Positions 14,631 to 24,305 are shown, counted from the first letter of the stretch. The stretch is DNA of 27,500 bases from Zygnema cylindricum (GCA_037447655.1 JBBHKE010001199.1:1-27500), one strand, 5' to 3'. Made by a program: numbers and translations. The notes: generated from the letters alone by a model not told the origin.

Positions 14631-14750
14631 GGCCAATCGCAGGCCGTCCATTCGACTTTCAGCCAATTTCAGGCCGTCCATTCGGCTTCCGTCCAATCGC
14701 AGGTCGTCCATTCAGTTGTTGGCCAATGGCAGGCCGTCCATTCGGCTGCT
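14631..14750. repeat. 4 x 30-bp perfect-period array, one CCAAT box per unit
   Basis: Four units start at 14631, 14661, 14691 and 14721 with no length variation. Each has the form NNCCAATNNCAGGYCGTCCA plus a 10-bp tail. CCAAT sits at 14633, 14663, 14693 and 14723; another appears inverted (ATTGGCC) near 14800. On the minus strand the repeat would encode a 10-residue RMDGLRLAES-like repeat, but that frame is closed by a stop at the array's start. Either a promoter-type NF-Y array or a minisatellite. Confidence 0.8.
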
Positions 14751-14849
14751 GTAGGGAGAATCTCATCTGTCATGGAATGACGCCACCTGGTCTGCTCGAT
14801 GTCATTGGCCAGACGACTGGCAGGTTCGTGACATCAGCCTAACTGAGTG

Positions 14850-15140
14850 GGGGGGAGGTGAGGGTAAAGAGGGAGGGAATGGGGGGAGGGGAAGGGGAGG
14901 AGGGAAGGGGAGGGGGAAAGGGGGGGGGGGGGGGGGGGGACGGGGGAGGGGAGGGGGGGTGGGAGAGGGAGAGGAGGGAGAGGGAAAGAATGCTGATGGA
15001 CAATGTTGAAGAATGGAGTTGATGGACCTGGATGGAAAGGAAGGAATAAAATAACTGAAAGCAAATGGAATGGCTTGGAATGAAATGGGTGGATGGATAT
15101 GGAATGGAAAGGAAGGAACTTATTCAGAATGGAAATGGTC
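14850..15140. repeat. G-rich tract with a G20 run, then GGAATGG-type purine repeats
   Basis: GGGGAGG/GGGAAGG units include an uninterrupted run of 20 G (14920-14939), followed by scrambled TGGAATGG/GGAAAGGAAGGAA words to 15140. It is low-complexity; the proline/serine-rich frame on the other strand is an artefact. Confidence 0.9.
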
Positions 15141-16220
15141 TTGGAAATTTATCCCAGTACAAGGTGAAGAGATGCGGATAGACTCATTTCTAATCTCTGG
15201 TAGCTTCCTGCTTCATACCTGTAACAAGTAAGAAAGCAAGAATGCTTCTCGACTTCGCTTCGTCTTTTCTTGGAAATTACTATTTGCGTTTGTTCTGCAA
15301 ACTTCATCATACTTATTAGTATTTCTGATGAAGTTTTGGTGATGCCAAATGGAAACAATCCAAGCCTTTTTACATATGCATTGACTGTTACTCCAAAGCT
15401 GTTCATCACTGCTTCTATCTTCGTATCTTCTGTAGCTCCACAAGTATAGCTGGGTTAGGGGTCCACATCGTACGGGTTTTGCAACCAATAATCGGTGGTA
15501 GTGATATCATCGACTATCGATTGATTTTCTTGCCTCAATATTCACCGATACATACGAGGTACCACTGGGATTTTACCATACACGCCAAAATAAAATTCTT
15601 AGTGCTAAAAAATTGAAAACGTCTGCGTCCTCGAAAACGACGAAAAGGAAGGTTGGTCTCTATTTTTGCTATGATTGAATCAGGCGCTATCTGAGAATAT
15701 TCTCTTTATCGAGCCGTCATTATTTGTAATGATAAGATTTTTCCTTCATAACAAATTTTTATAGACGATAAATTTCAATATTTTTATTGAGGACCTAAAA
15801 AAACCAAATATTGGTTATTTTATTTTGTCTACCGATATGAATCCCTAGTCATAGTGGAAAGCTTGCATCGGTGGAATCTTGAGTTTGGAGAGTTTCTCCG
15901 CGCAAGAAACAAGCTTTTGTGATTGATTAAAAATTACTGATTGCTCTATCAGTTGCTTGTAACATGTTTGATTTTCTTGACTGGTACAGTAGGCTGGATT
16001 TGCGTTGTTTTCGCCTAATCAGTGTGTAATCTCTCATTTACATTTTTCATTATTGTTCACATTTCGAATAAGGAATTGGTTTTGTCCTCCTAAGGTCGTC
16101 TTTCACCTAGACACATTCAAACCTTCACATTTATAGACATACATACATATATTCCCGCCGATCCTCCCTCACTCCCTTGAAAGCGTTGTCACCTTCTCTC
16201 TCAAATGAGGATGAAATGAA
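15141..16220. other. Unassigned DNA
   Basis: No gene I can support. Overlapping minus-strand frames of 86-91 codons (15149-15488) lack recognisable domains and splice context. Confidence 0.3.
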
Positions 16221-16223
16221 ATA

Positions 16224-16299
16224 CACTGCCCATCCCTATTAGTGTTAAATGTCTTTTAACTCCTTGAAAAATGTTTAACACTGATAGCGATGGGCAGTG
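16224..16299. mobile_element. 76-bp TA-flanked MITE, nearly all inverted repeat
   Basis: The left end CACTGCCCATCCCTATTAG and the inverted right end CACTGCCCATCGCTATCAG continue to 26 bp with two mismatches. Only about 24 bp lie between them. It is flanked by TA on both sides, as for Tc1/mariner-type (Stowaway-like) insertions. Confidence 0.85.
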
Positions 16300-17073
16300 T
16301 ACAATGTCAGAAACAGAGGAGCTTAAGCTTATTGATTTATGATACTAAGTTTCAAGAAACGAAGGAATTGAAGCTTAATACTTTTCCAAAGCTTTTTTTT
16401 CCTTTTTTTCTCCTCTTTTTTTGAGATCATTCGTTAGCCATCTGCTTCACGTTCTCGGTTGTTGTGTTGCTTTGCTTGTTTGAAACATAATGATTTCAGT
16501 CCGGTTTCGATAACTTTTACAACCTCAGAATAGCGAAGGGAATACCATGAGAGATGTTTGGAGAATGCTGGACAGTGAATCTTATGTCATCTATTGTCGG
16601 AGGTGGTCCATTGCTGTCTTTTTATGGAATGAATTTATTTCTTAGTGAATTCGTCCCCCAGGTCTGTGAAGTGCCATTAGCTTTTTCAAGAAGCAGGTGA
16701 CGAGACTGTGCATCAGCACTTTTTCCTAGTCTGTCCAAGGTCATAAAAATCGACATTTCATAAGTGTTTTTTTGTACGGAACTTTTCTTTGTTTCATAGT
16801 CTCATGGGAAAGTTAAAGAAGCAGGACTTCTCCCTTAAATTCCCAAGTCAAGCTAAAAGTTTTTTAGAGTTCCTTTTCGGACATGCTTCCATCGGTCATT
16901 CTCACAGGTATTGGCTTATGTAAACTTGTATTGTTTGACTTTTTTATCTGTTCACAAATGTCTTTTAGTCACGTAAATTGGATATGCGAGGCAAAAACAA
17001 AACTTTGAGTCTAACGCTCGTTGATGGATCTCTTGTTGCAGATATGTTGGTGTCCCTCAGTTCTCTTGTACAG

Positions 17074-18870
17074 TTGTGGAAGGAAAAGGGAGAGGAAGAG
17101 GGAGAGGCAGCTCGTTGGCTCTCGCAGCCTTGGTTCCACTCTCCAAGGAGCCCTCAGGTGTGGCCCAGGGAGGTGAGGGTTGTAGGTCACTTCCTATAGG
17201 ACTCCAAGACCACAATGGATCCCAGGAGATATCGGAGCATAACCAAAGGAATGGATCTATTTCCGAGAAGAGCAGTGTTTGGAGGACCACAATCGAAGGA
17301 AGAGAGCTGAGGGCAACGGATTTTATTATTCGGGAATTGAGAAAGTGGCGTCCAAGTGGAGATCAAGCTACTACTGAGTTTTTGAATTCATCGTTGGCGA
17401 GATGGCATGGTCAAGTAAATCAGAGAGATCTCTCCTTTATTTTAAGAATGTCAAAGATGTGAACTTGACTATTCAGTTACTTCATTGGGCACAAACTCAG
17501 GTTGGGTTTTTTCAAGCCAACATAATCCACCACACCAGTTTGTTGCACAAATGTAAGTACAATGATGATTTGGGAATTGCCTCAAAAATTTGGAAAGAAA
17601 CGGAAGAGCAAGGATGTAAACCTAATGTGGTGACGTATAACACTATCATAGATGTCATGTGCAAGGCTGGAAAGTTTGACGAGGCAAGGGTTATGTTTCA
17701 ACAAATGGTCCAAATTGGTTTGAAGCCTAATCTGATGACATTCAACAGTATCATAGACGGTGCTGGAAAAGCTGGCAAAGTGAAAGAAGCTTTGAGTTTG
17801 TTTTATGCAATAGAGAGTGAAGGGTTAAGACGCAACGATTTTTTTTTAACACAATGATCAATGTGTTGGGAAAGGCCGGTATGGTTGACGAGGTTAGTTG
17901 TATGTTTGAACGGATGAAACAAGTTGGTTTGAAGCCCGACGAAGTGACATATAATGTCATGATAAGAATTTTGGGAAAGTCAGGCAAGGTGGAGGAAGCG
18001 TTGGAGATGTTTAAGAAAATGAAGGAAGCAGGTGTGAAACCCGATGCTGTAACTTTTAACACAGTGATAGGTCTATTGGGAAAGGCCAATAGAGTCAATG
18101 AGGCTTGGAAGAAGCTAAATGAGATGAAGAATTTGGGACTCAATCCCAACGTTGTAACCTTCAGCACCATGATCGATGTTTTAGGGAAAGCACGTAGGTT
18201 TCAAGAGGCATTATCCTTAAATAGAGAGATGAAAGAACTCGGCTTGATGCCCAATGTGGTAACAACTAGTACAATCATAGATGTCCTTGGGAAGGCAGGG
18301 ATGATAGAAGAAGCTTTGAATTTATTTGAGGAGATGAACCAAATAGGCTTGAAACACCATGCAGTGACATTTTCCATAATCATCGATATGTTGGGAAAGG
18401 CCGGTAGGGTTGATGAGGCGTGCTGTTACTTCGAGTTGTTGAAAAAGAGTGAATTAGGAGCAAATGTAGTTTGTTACACTGTTATGATTGATTCCTTGGG
18501 AAAGGCAGGGAGAGTCGAGGAGGCTATGCACTTGTTTGAGGAAATGAAGAAGGTCTCGTTGAAACCGGATGTGTTGACTTTTAACACAATCATTAATGCG
18601 TTAGGGAAAGTTGGGAAGTTGAAGGAAGCTTCCGTAGTCTTCAACGAGATGAAGGAAGCTGGGGTAGAACCCAGTGTAGTTACTTTTTAACACACTAATT
18701 GACACTTTGGGAAAGCACTCACATATCGATGAGGCTTTAGACATGTATAACAAGATGCTTGAGGACGGTCTAAAGCCGAACTAGGTCACATTCAGTATTC
18801 TGGGTAATGTTTTATCAAAGGGTGGCGAGAATACTGACAAATTTTTAATCAAAGAGTGGCGAGAATGTTG
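17074..18870 (+). pseudogene. P-class pentatricopeptide-repeat (PPR) protein locus, frame-disrupted
   Basis: PPR proteins bind organellar RNA, one base per repeat. After an acceptor-like TTGTACAG (17066-17073), an N-terminal region (...LARWHGQVNQRDLSFIL) leads to at least eleven consecutive repeats of exactly 35 residues. Typical cores are VVTYNTIIDVMCKAG, VVTFSTMIDVLGKA and VLTFNTIINALGKVG. There is no DYW or E domain. The reading frame breaks at about 17445-17455 (one base lost), at a T9 run (17839-17847, one T short) and at a T5 run (18684-18688, one T too many). After that an in-frame TAG (18782) replaces the residue after KPN. The longest intact segment is 17854-18690 (278 codons). No ATG start was found. 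Either a recent pseudogene or, for the homopolymer breaks, sequence error. Confidence 0.85.
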
Positions 18871-19070
18871 AGGAATATTTTATCAAAGCGTGGCCAGAAT
18901 ACTGAGGAATATTTTATGAAAGAGTGGCAAGAACGTTGAGGAATATTTTATCAACGTGGGGCGAGAATACTGAGTATTCTATCAAAGAACGGCAGGAATA
19001 CTAACAAATATTTTATCGAAGAGTGGCGAGAATATCGAGGAATGTTTTAATTAAGTGTGGCGAGGAGGTA
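18802..19070 (+). repeat. 34-bp minisatellite, 8 copies, alternating subtypes
   Basis: Units of the form GAGGAATATTTTATCAAAGA + GTGGCGAGAATACT. Endings of the first five copies alternate ACT, GTT, ACT, GTT, ACT, suggesting amplification as a 68-bp dimer. The first copy is still PPR coding sequence (frame GNVLSKGGEN), so the array grew out of the 3' end of the PPR locus. Confidence 0.85.
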
Positions 19071-19491
19071 GGAAGCGCCTCGCTTCCTAGAAACAATGGT
19101 GGGAAATGTAGTGAAATCTTTATATTCCACTCAGGTTTGGAATGCACATGGAGACAAATTTTACTACTGAAGATGGATTTTGAATGGACATGTGTTTAGA
19201 TTTTGTGAAGTTTTAGATGTACATTAACAGGTTTAGAAACCCTCAAGATTTTTGGTAGAGTTATAGGTCAAATTTTGGACTTTCTCGATTCTGTAGTTTA
19301 TTGAGGCTGAGGATAATCGGTGGTACAAAACTTTTGTAAATACTCAGATTTTTAGATTTGACAAGGTCCTTGGGGATTAGCATTTACAAGACCGTAAATT
19401 TGTTTTAGATTCGAAACAATTTTCAATCGTACCGTTTAGTATCGACAAACAGCAAACTCAGGGATTCAAATGAGGTTTCGGTAGATAAGTA

Positions 19492-19690
19492 CACCGCCCA
19501 TGGTTATTAAAGTTAAACATTTTTCGGGCAGTAAAAGTTATTTTTTCGTCACATATGTTTCCGATTTTTAATCATGATGTCACCTTCGAAGTGTAAGACA
19601 TTGCTTACCTCAAAAAAAAAATTGATTGTCCACGGATTTAAAACGCTTTTGACTGCCCGGAAAATGTTTAACTCTAATAACGGTGGGTGG
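19492..19690. mobile_element. MITE with about 40-bp inverted ends
   Basis: The left GTTAAACATTTTTCGGGCAGT block mirrors the right ACTGCCCGGAAAATGTTTAAC block. The outer parts (CACCGCCCATGGTTATTA and inverted CCCACCCACCGTTATTA) belong to the TA-type family. TA precedes the left end. Confidence 0.75.
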
Positions 19691-19696
19691 GATGTG

Positions 19697-19912
19697 CACT
19701 GTGAATCGCTTTTTGTCTCGAAAAATAATTATTACGAGGAATTTTTGTGTTACTCGTTCAATTCCGGTCCAAACGCTTTGGGTACCTCTGAATTGCAAAT
19801 AAAATTAGCATCAAGAAAAACAACAATTAGTATTAATAACTCTATTTTGGCAGAGGGCAAAATTAACTGGAATGGCACCAGTGTTATTAACAAAATAGTG
19901 ATTCATGGTTAC
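19697..19912. mobile_element. Probable second MITE abutting the first
   Basis: The left end CACTGTGAATCGCTTTTTG pairs imperfectly with the inverted right end GTAACCATGAATCACTATTTTG. It shares the CGTGAATCGCTATTAG signature of the family. A 114-codon frame across both MITEs is a by-product. Confidence 0.5.
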
Positions 19913-20128
19913 ACTTGAAATTCCAAAACTTGAAGAACATTTTACACTTTTGTCAGTTTGTAAGTTTTAGAAAAGTGTGCTTATCGAACTCCGAGGAGTG
20001 ATGTGTGTTATAGACATTCTGATGTATAATTAGTGTCACAAATCACTCTCATATCCTCTCTTCTTAAACTTTCGTCTTTTTCGTCTTATGCACAGTTCTC
20101 TGCCAATTTTTTCCATCCATTTTTTTTT

Positions 20129-20158
20129 TCCCTTCTTTCCCTTCTTTCCCTTCTTTAC
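20129..20158. repeat. CCCTTCTTT short tandem
   Basis: Three to four 9-bp units after a T9 run. They give a GKKGKK repeat on the minus strand in a frame of no recognisable family. Confidence 0.6.
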
Positions 20159-20242
20159 TGCTTCCACCCGTGTTTGTTTTTTTTGATCCGTTTCCAAATA
20201 CTTCACCGAGAACTCTTCCTGCATTTGATTAAGCCGCAAACA

Positions 20243-20273
20243 CCCTAAAAAACCCTAAAAAACCCTAAAAAAA
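20243..20273. repeat. Three copies of CCCTAAAAAA (telomere-like)
   Basis: An exact 10-bp period, three units. Its complement TTTTTTAGGG equals the variant telomere repeat described for Cestrum (Solanaceae) and is close to the usual plant TTTAGGG. Three units are too few to call a telomere relic with confidence. Confidence 0.5.
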
Positions 20274-20306
20274 CCTTTGAAATCTCATATGGTTTTCATG
20301 TTGTAG

Positions 20307-20368
20307 GTGGGCAGCTTGATCGGAAGAATCCACCTGAAGACAAAGCAGATGTAGATGTTCAATGTTGA
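20307..20368 (+). CDS. Possible terminal exon (very tentative)
   Basis: After a TTTTCATGTTGTAG acceptor, one frame reads GQLDRKNPPEDKADVDVQC then TGA (20366). It is exon-like in composition but has no partner exon and no recognised family. Confidence 0.2.
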
Positions 20369-20578
20369 TTTGGTGACGTCACAAATTGTAATAAGGTGAA
20401 GAAATTTTTGGCACGGAAAAAACGTACGAAATGAGTATGGAGATATCGCAACAGCCAGGAGGGGCGGCTTTTGAAAAAAAAATCACAGTTCATTCCGTAC
20501 CAGAGCACGGAGTTATCGAGCCGGTGTTATGAAGATATATTATTGGTGTTATTATCGGTTTTTTATTGCGATAACATC

Positions 20579-20579
<1 letters not shown>

Positions 20580-20665
<86 letters not shown>

Positions 20666-20670
20666 ATATA

Positions 20671-20712
<42 letters not shown>

Positions 20713-20737
20713 TATATATACACACATATATATATAT

Positions 20738-20776
<39 letters not shown>

Positions 20777-20787
20777 TATATATATAT
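20580..20787. repeat. (TA)n/(TATG, TACACA) microsatellite
   Basis: Pure TA to about 20660, then TA blocks with GTGT and CACA interruptions. Frames on all strands are Tyr/Ile artefacts. Confidence 0.95.
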
Positions 20788-20860
20788 CGTGCCAATATAT
20801 CGATTATTGTAGACCAAAAAGAGGGCCATATCTGCAAATGGCTACCGACACACAACACTA

Positions 20861-21058
20861 CACCTTGAATCGTTATTAGACTTATGTACTCTATATCGGC
20901 GCCCCAAAATTTTGACATTGATACCTTAAATAGAATAAATTATAATATTTCAGGGCATGGACCATAATCTGCCACGTCTCCAGCACTAAATTAGCATCAA
21001 TGACACTAATTAATCTTTGAAACTAATAATTTCTTTAGTCTAATAACGATTCACGGTG
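20861..21058. mobile_element. 198-bp TA-flanked MITE
   Basis: The left end CACCTTGAATCGTTATTAG and the inverted right end CACCGTGAATCGTTATTAG are flanked by TA at 20859-20860 and 21059-21060. Internal AATCTGCCACGTCTCC is shared with the intronic copy at 3692-3896. Confidence 0.85.
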
Positions 21059-21092
21059 TACTGTACTAGTAATAACGATAACGATGGGTGGC

Positions 21093-21528
21093 AGAGGTCG
21101 CAATCGGGTACTCGTATCCGTACCCGATCTGTACCCGGCCGACCCCGTCGGATCCGGAACGGTTTCGGGTGCCAAATTTTGGGGGTCTGCCGGATTCGGC
21201 TAGGTGATTCAAAAAAAAAAAATAAACTGGTACGGCCGGGTAAGCAAAAATGAAAAAAAATGAAGGTTTCGCAGGTACGTACCACTGGTGTCCATACTAT
21301 CCAGCATTATTGTACTTTACACCACTTATTTTGTACTTATTCGGGTACCGGTAGTCGCTAGAAATAGAGTTTCGGTTAACTTTTTTTTTTTGTTTTTCGT
21401 AAACGCGTATCAGGTACCGTGTAACAATTTAGAAGCGTGACATAACCCGGCCGGATTCTGGGTGTTCAGATTTTGAAAAAAAAAAAAAATGTGGGATTCT
21501 TTTATCTGAAATTTTGACTTTTGTGACC
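21093..21528. mobile_element. hAT non-autonomous element, relative of the one at 9774
   Basis: It starts CAGAGGTCGCAA and follows the inverted 9774-10397 element through GGATCCGGAACGGTTTCGGG, GCCAAATTTTGGGG, TTTTTCGTAAACG, AGAAGCGTGACA and TCAGATTTTGAAAAA, ending near GACTTTTGTGACC. The right terminus has decayed and no 8-bp duplication is visible. Confidence 0.75.
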
Positions 21529-21633
21529 AATATGAAAAGACAGAAAATAAGTACAATCACATGGAGAAATAATTAAAAATTAATAGTGGAAAGATCCCAT
21601 GCAAATTTTGATCCAAAAAATGGACCAATCAGG

Positions 21634-21787
21634 CCCCCTCTCCCTCTCCATGTCCTTATCCCTCTTCGTGTCCCTATCCCTCTCCCTCCTTATCTCTCTT
21701 CCCCTCCCCCTCCCACTCCCCGTTCCCTTGCCCCTCTCCCTCTCTGTCCTATCTCCCTCTCCCTCTCCCTCACCCTCACCCTCACCC
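21634..21787. repeat. (CCCTCT)n polypyrimidine tract
   Basis: C/T-only words (CCCTCTCC, CCCTATCC, CCCTCACC) over 150 bp on the plus strand. It lies in opposite orientation to the purine tract 115 bp downstream. Confidence 0.9.
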
Positions 21788-21900
21788 ACTAAAAGAAAAA
21801 TGAAGTAAGAAGTATAAAGAACGAAAAGCCGAAAACCAAAAAAAAAGAATAACAAAAAAAAATGCTACAAAAAATATCTAACGAATGGTTTTGAAAATCT

Positions 21901-22222
21901 TGAGAGAGGGAGAGCGAGAGAGGGATCTCGGGGGAGAGGGAGAGAGGGATCTCGGGGGAGAGGGAGAGAGGGTGAGAGAGGGCGAGTTGCAGGGGGAAAG
22001 AGGGAGAGAGGGATAGCGAGGGAGAGGGAGAGAGGGTGACAGAGGGAGAGGTGGAGGGGGGAAGAGGGAGAGTGGGAGGGGTGGAGTGGGGAAAAGGGAG
22101 AGAAGGGGAGAGGGGGAGGGGTAGAGAGAGAGAGGGGTAGAGGGGTAGGGGGGAGGACAACGCGGAGGTAGGAGAGAGGTGGAGGTGGGAAGTGAGGGGG
22201 AGAGGGAGAGGGACAGGGGGCA
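21901..22222. repeat. (GAGGGA)n polypurine tract
   Basis: About 320 bp of G/A words with an internal direct duplication of GGATCTCGGGGGAGAGGGAG (about 21922 and 21947). Together with 21634-21787 it forms an inverted, mirror-rich pair. Confidence 0.9.
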
Positions 22223-22289
22223 TGATAAGAAGTTTAAAACCAGTAGTGGAAGGTTTCCACTAACAACAAGAGAGGCGCAGAAAACATTG

Positions 22290-22500
22290 CCCGAAAAAAT
22301 CTATATTTTTTTTGTAACATTTTGTGTTCGTTTTCTATTCTATTGCGTTCTTAATCTCCCATTTTTTTCCTCTTTTATATTCGCAATATTTTCTTTGTTT
22401 TGTTTTGTTTTTTTTGTTTTTTTCGGTTTTTGTTTTGTTTTGTTTAAGTTTTCTCTTTTGTTTTTTTTTTTGTTTTGTTTAATTTCTTGGGTGATGTTCT
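22290..22500. other. T-rich low-complexity DNA (TTTTG words)
   Basis: Repeated TTTTGTTTTG. It creates a Phe-rich frame that is not a credible membrane protein. Confidence 0.7.
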
Positions 22501-22616
22501 TCACTTAGTTTCTCCTTTCCCTCGGTATTTAAGCTTACATTAACTGAATTAACTGAAATCATTTAATTGATTTTAAATTTGTAACAATGGTTTCCAATTC
22601 TGGTGTGTATGCTAAG

Positions 22617-23440
22617 GGAATGGGAGAGTAAGGGATATTGTTGATGATTTTGTGAAGTTTTGGATAAATTAGAGAAAATTGATGAAATAAAGTCTTATTT
22701 AAAGAAACGTTTTAAGGTGACAAATATGGGTGAAGCTAAGAATATTTCAAGCATTGAGTAGATATAAATCCGTATTAAATTGTGTTAATACCTTAGTCAA
22801 GAACAATATTGTAAGGAATTTTTGAGTCTTTTATTTTTGGTACACTGTGAATCTCTATTAGCGTTAATGTTTTTTTCGTCCCTTAAAACAACTTTTCTCC
22901 GTACACACAAGTCGGATTGTGGATTTGACGGTTGCAATTGAAAGGTAAGATTCTCAACTTCCGATTGGCGGTCTTAAATTGAAAATTGGACAAATGTGTA
23001 CGGAGAAATGATGTTTTCAGTGGCGAAAAAAATATTAACACTAATAGCGATGCACGGTGTAGATTCTGAGCCCTAGTTACACTCTTGACCCGAAATTACA
23101 CCTTAGCAAATTTGCAAATTTGGGACTAATAATTTTTTCGATGTACATTAAATAAAGGCAATTGGGTGCTTAATGTATGCTTAATGGAAGTGGAGTACGT
23201 GGCGACTTCTCATACGACTAAAGCTTCAATTTGGATTAAGGAGATGTTAGTGTTTTAGGAAATTTTGTAAAATGTATGAAGTTTATCAGATAGTATTAGC
23301 TATATTGTTGTATCGAAGAATCCGGTGTTTCATAAAAAGACGCGAATTTAGTGGCATTTTGTGAGAGATTTTAAGTGCATGCAAACAATGCATGGTGTTT
23401 TTGAAACAAGGAAGGCTTAAGCTAAATTTATTTTGAGTCT
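22617..23440 (+). pseudogene. Ty1/copia retrotransposon remnant (RT to RNase H)
   Basis: 22633-22660 reads DIVDDF, in the place of the catalytic YVDD motif. 22672-22740 reads EKIDEIKSYLKKRF then KVTNMGEAKN, matching the copia reverse-transcriptase segment ending 'DLGEAKRILG', and LSQEQYCKEFL follows about 60 bp on. After a MITE insertion, 23182-23250 reads LMEVEYVATSHTTKASIW (copia RNase H, 'EAEYVA...AIW'), and 23300-23385 reads SKNPVFHKKTR, stop, WHFVRD ('AKNPVFHKRTKHIDIRYHFVRE'). Stops and frameshifts are scattered through it. LTRs were not found. Confidence 0.85.
22843..23059. mobile_element. 217-bp TA-flanked MITE inside the copia relic
   Basis: The ends CACTGTGAATCTCTATTAG and (inverted) CACCGTGCATCGCTATTAG extend to about 35 bp, flanked by TA (22841-22842 and 23060-23061). 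Nested inside is a second inverted pair, TTTCTCCGTACACA and TGTGTACGGAGAAA. Confidence 0.9.
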
Positions 23441-23500
23441 TTTGAAGAATTGGTGTGGATTCCTCACGTGAAGATAAAGAATATGATGATTTGCAATGTA

Positions 23501-23696
23501 CAGTGTCAATGCCAACTCAGGAAATATTATTTTCGTGCAGGTAGGTTAGTCTGTTAATCCGACGGTTGCCGATTGGAAGGTATAATTCTCGCCTTCCGAT
23601 TGGCATTGTCCAACCGGTTATCGAACAAGTGTGCACGGAGAATATATATCGTAAGTGGGCGAAGAAAACATCACACTATTAGAGACTAACGGTGTG
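23501..23696. mobile_element. Degenerate copy of the same MITE subfamily
   Basis: Flanked by TA. Internal GACGGTTGC...CTTCCGATTGGC and GTGTGCACGGAGAA follow the 22843-23059 element. The left end is poor; the right end (inverted CACACCGTTAGTCTCTAATAG) is recognisable. Confidence 0.7.
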
Positions 23697-23844
23697 TATT
23701 ACAGTACTAGATGTATTTTTTAGCTGTCCTTACTCCATTTCCCGCCGTCGATTCACAAATTTGAATTGTTTGCATTTTCATTTATCTTTCATAAAAAAAA
23801 TTCCACTAAAAATATATAATATAATTGTATCTTTCTTATCACCC

Positions 23845-24165
23845 GCGCGCTTGGTGCAGTGGTAGCACACCGTCTTACTGGCGACACTAACCGCTGGTAA
23901 GTCTGCGGCTGAGCTTGCTATGTGGAGCTCGAATCCCTATGGTGGGACGTGCTCATAATTCCCCTAAGGTGGGGACTGTGGCCAATCAGAGTGGCTGGTT
24001 GGTGTCGGAGACGTCCGACAAATGTGAGTGGCTAAAAAACGTTGTGATGCGACTGTATGTGTCGCTCAACGCAGCCTAAAATTGTCGCAATGCTAGCCGT
24101 GGCCGTCAGACCAGTTGGGGCGGGGTTGGTAGATGGAGACCCGGGTTCGAACCCCGGAGCGTGCA
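23845..24165 (+). tRNA. tRNA-like gene with 250-bp insert at position 37/38 (copy A, anticodon ACT if canonical)
   Basis: 5' half 23845-23880: acceptor GCGCGCT, T8-G9, D stem GTGC/GCAC around AGTGGTA (A14, G18-G19 and A21 present), A26, anticodon-stem strand CCGTC, then TTACTG (U33 present, purine 37). The insert is 23881-24130. 3' half 24131-24165: A38, GATGG pairing with CCGTC (one G-U), a 4-nt variable loop AGAC, T arm CCGGG-TTCGAAC-CCCGG with five pairs, and AGCGTGC pairing with the 5' acceptor over 7 bp (one G-U), then A73. TTTT follows at 24167. The A box (TGGTGCAGTGG) and B box (GGTTCGAACCC) are canonical. ACT is an unusual anticodon, and a serine tRNA should have a long variable arm, so it may be a tRNA pseudogene or SINE. 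The structure itself is read directly. Confidence 0.55.
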
Positions 24166-24202
24166 CTTTTAAAAAAAAAAAATTATTATCGTTTTTGTCC
24201 CG

Positions 24203-24268
24203 CAATGTTTCCGTCGTACCCGTTCGTTGAGCACGGAGTGCAATTATGAACGGTCCAGATGTTATTCG
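24203..24268. repeat. Dispersed repeat, recurs at 24625-24690
   Basis: CAATGTTTCCGTCGTACC...ATGAACGGTCCAGATGT here and TAATGTTTCCGTCTTACC...ATGAACGGTCCAGATGT there, same orientation. The first copy follows the tRNA-like copy A and precedes an orphan tRNA 3' half. Confidence 0.7.
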
Positions 24269-24305
24269 AGGGATCTTTAATAATATGTTGGGAAGCGGAG
24301 TCAGT

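Noticed and set aside
14340-14711. Minus-strand frame with a 10-residue RMDGLRLAES-like repeat
   Set aside because: It is the translation of the 30-bp CCAAT array; a stop precedes its ATG and the rest has no recognisable domain.
15149-15488. Overlapping minus-strand frames of 86 and 91 codons
   Set aside because: No family recognised, two frames equally open, no splice or start context.
20033-20248. Frames over the CCCTTCTTT tract (GKKGKK on one strand, Leu/Phe-rich on the other)
   Set aside because: Low-complexity origin and no partner exons.
22179-22508. Phe-rich hydrophobic frame resembling a membrane protein
   Set aside because: Produced by T-rich TTTTG repeats; the composition is too biased.
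23845-24165. Ordinary tRNA gene without intron
   Set aside because: The A and B boxes that pair structurally are about 290 bp apart, so only an insert-bearing or SINE interpretation fits. A nearer B-box-like word (GAGCTCGAATCC, 23925) has no pairing acceptor strand.
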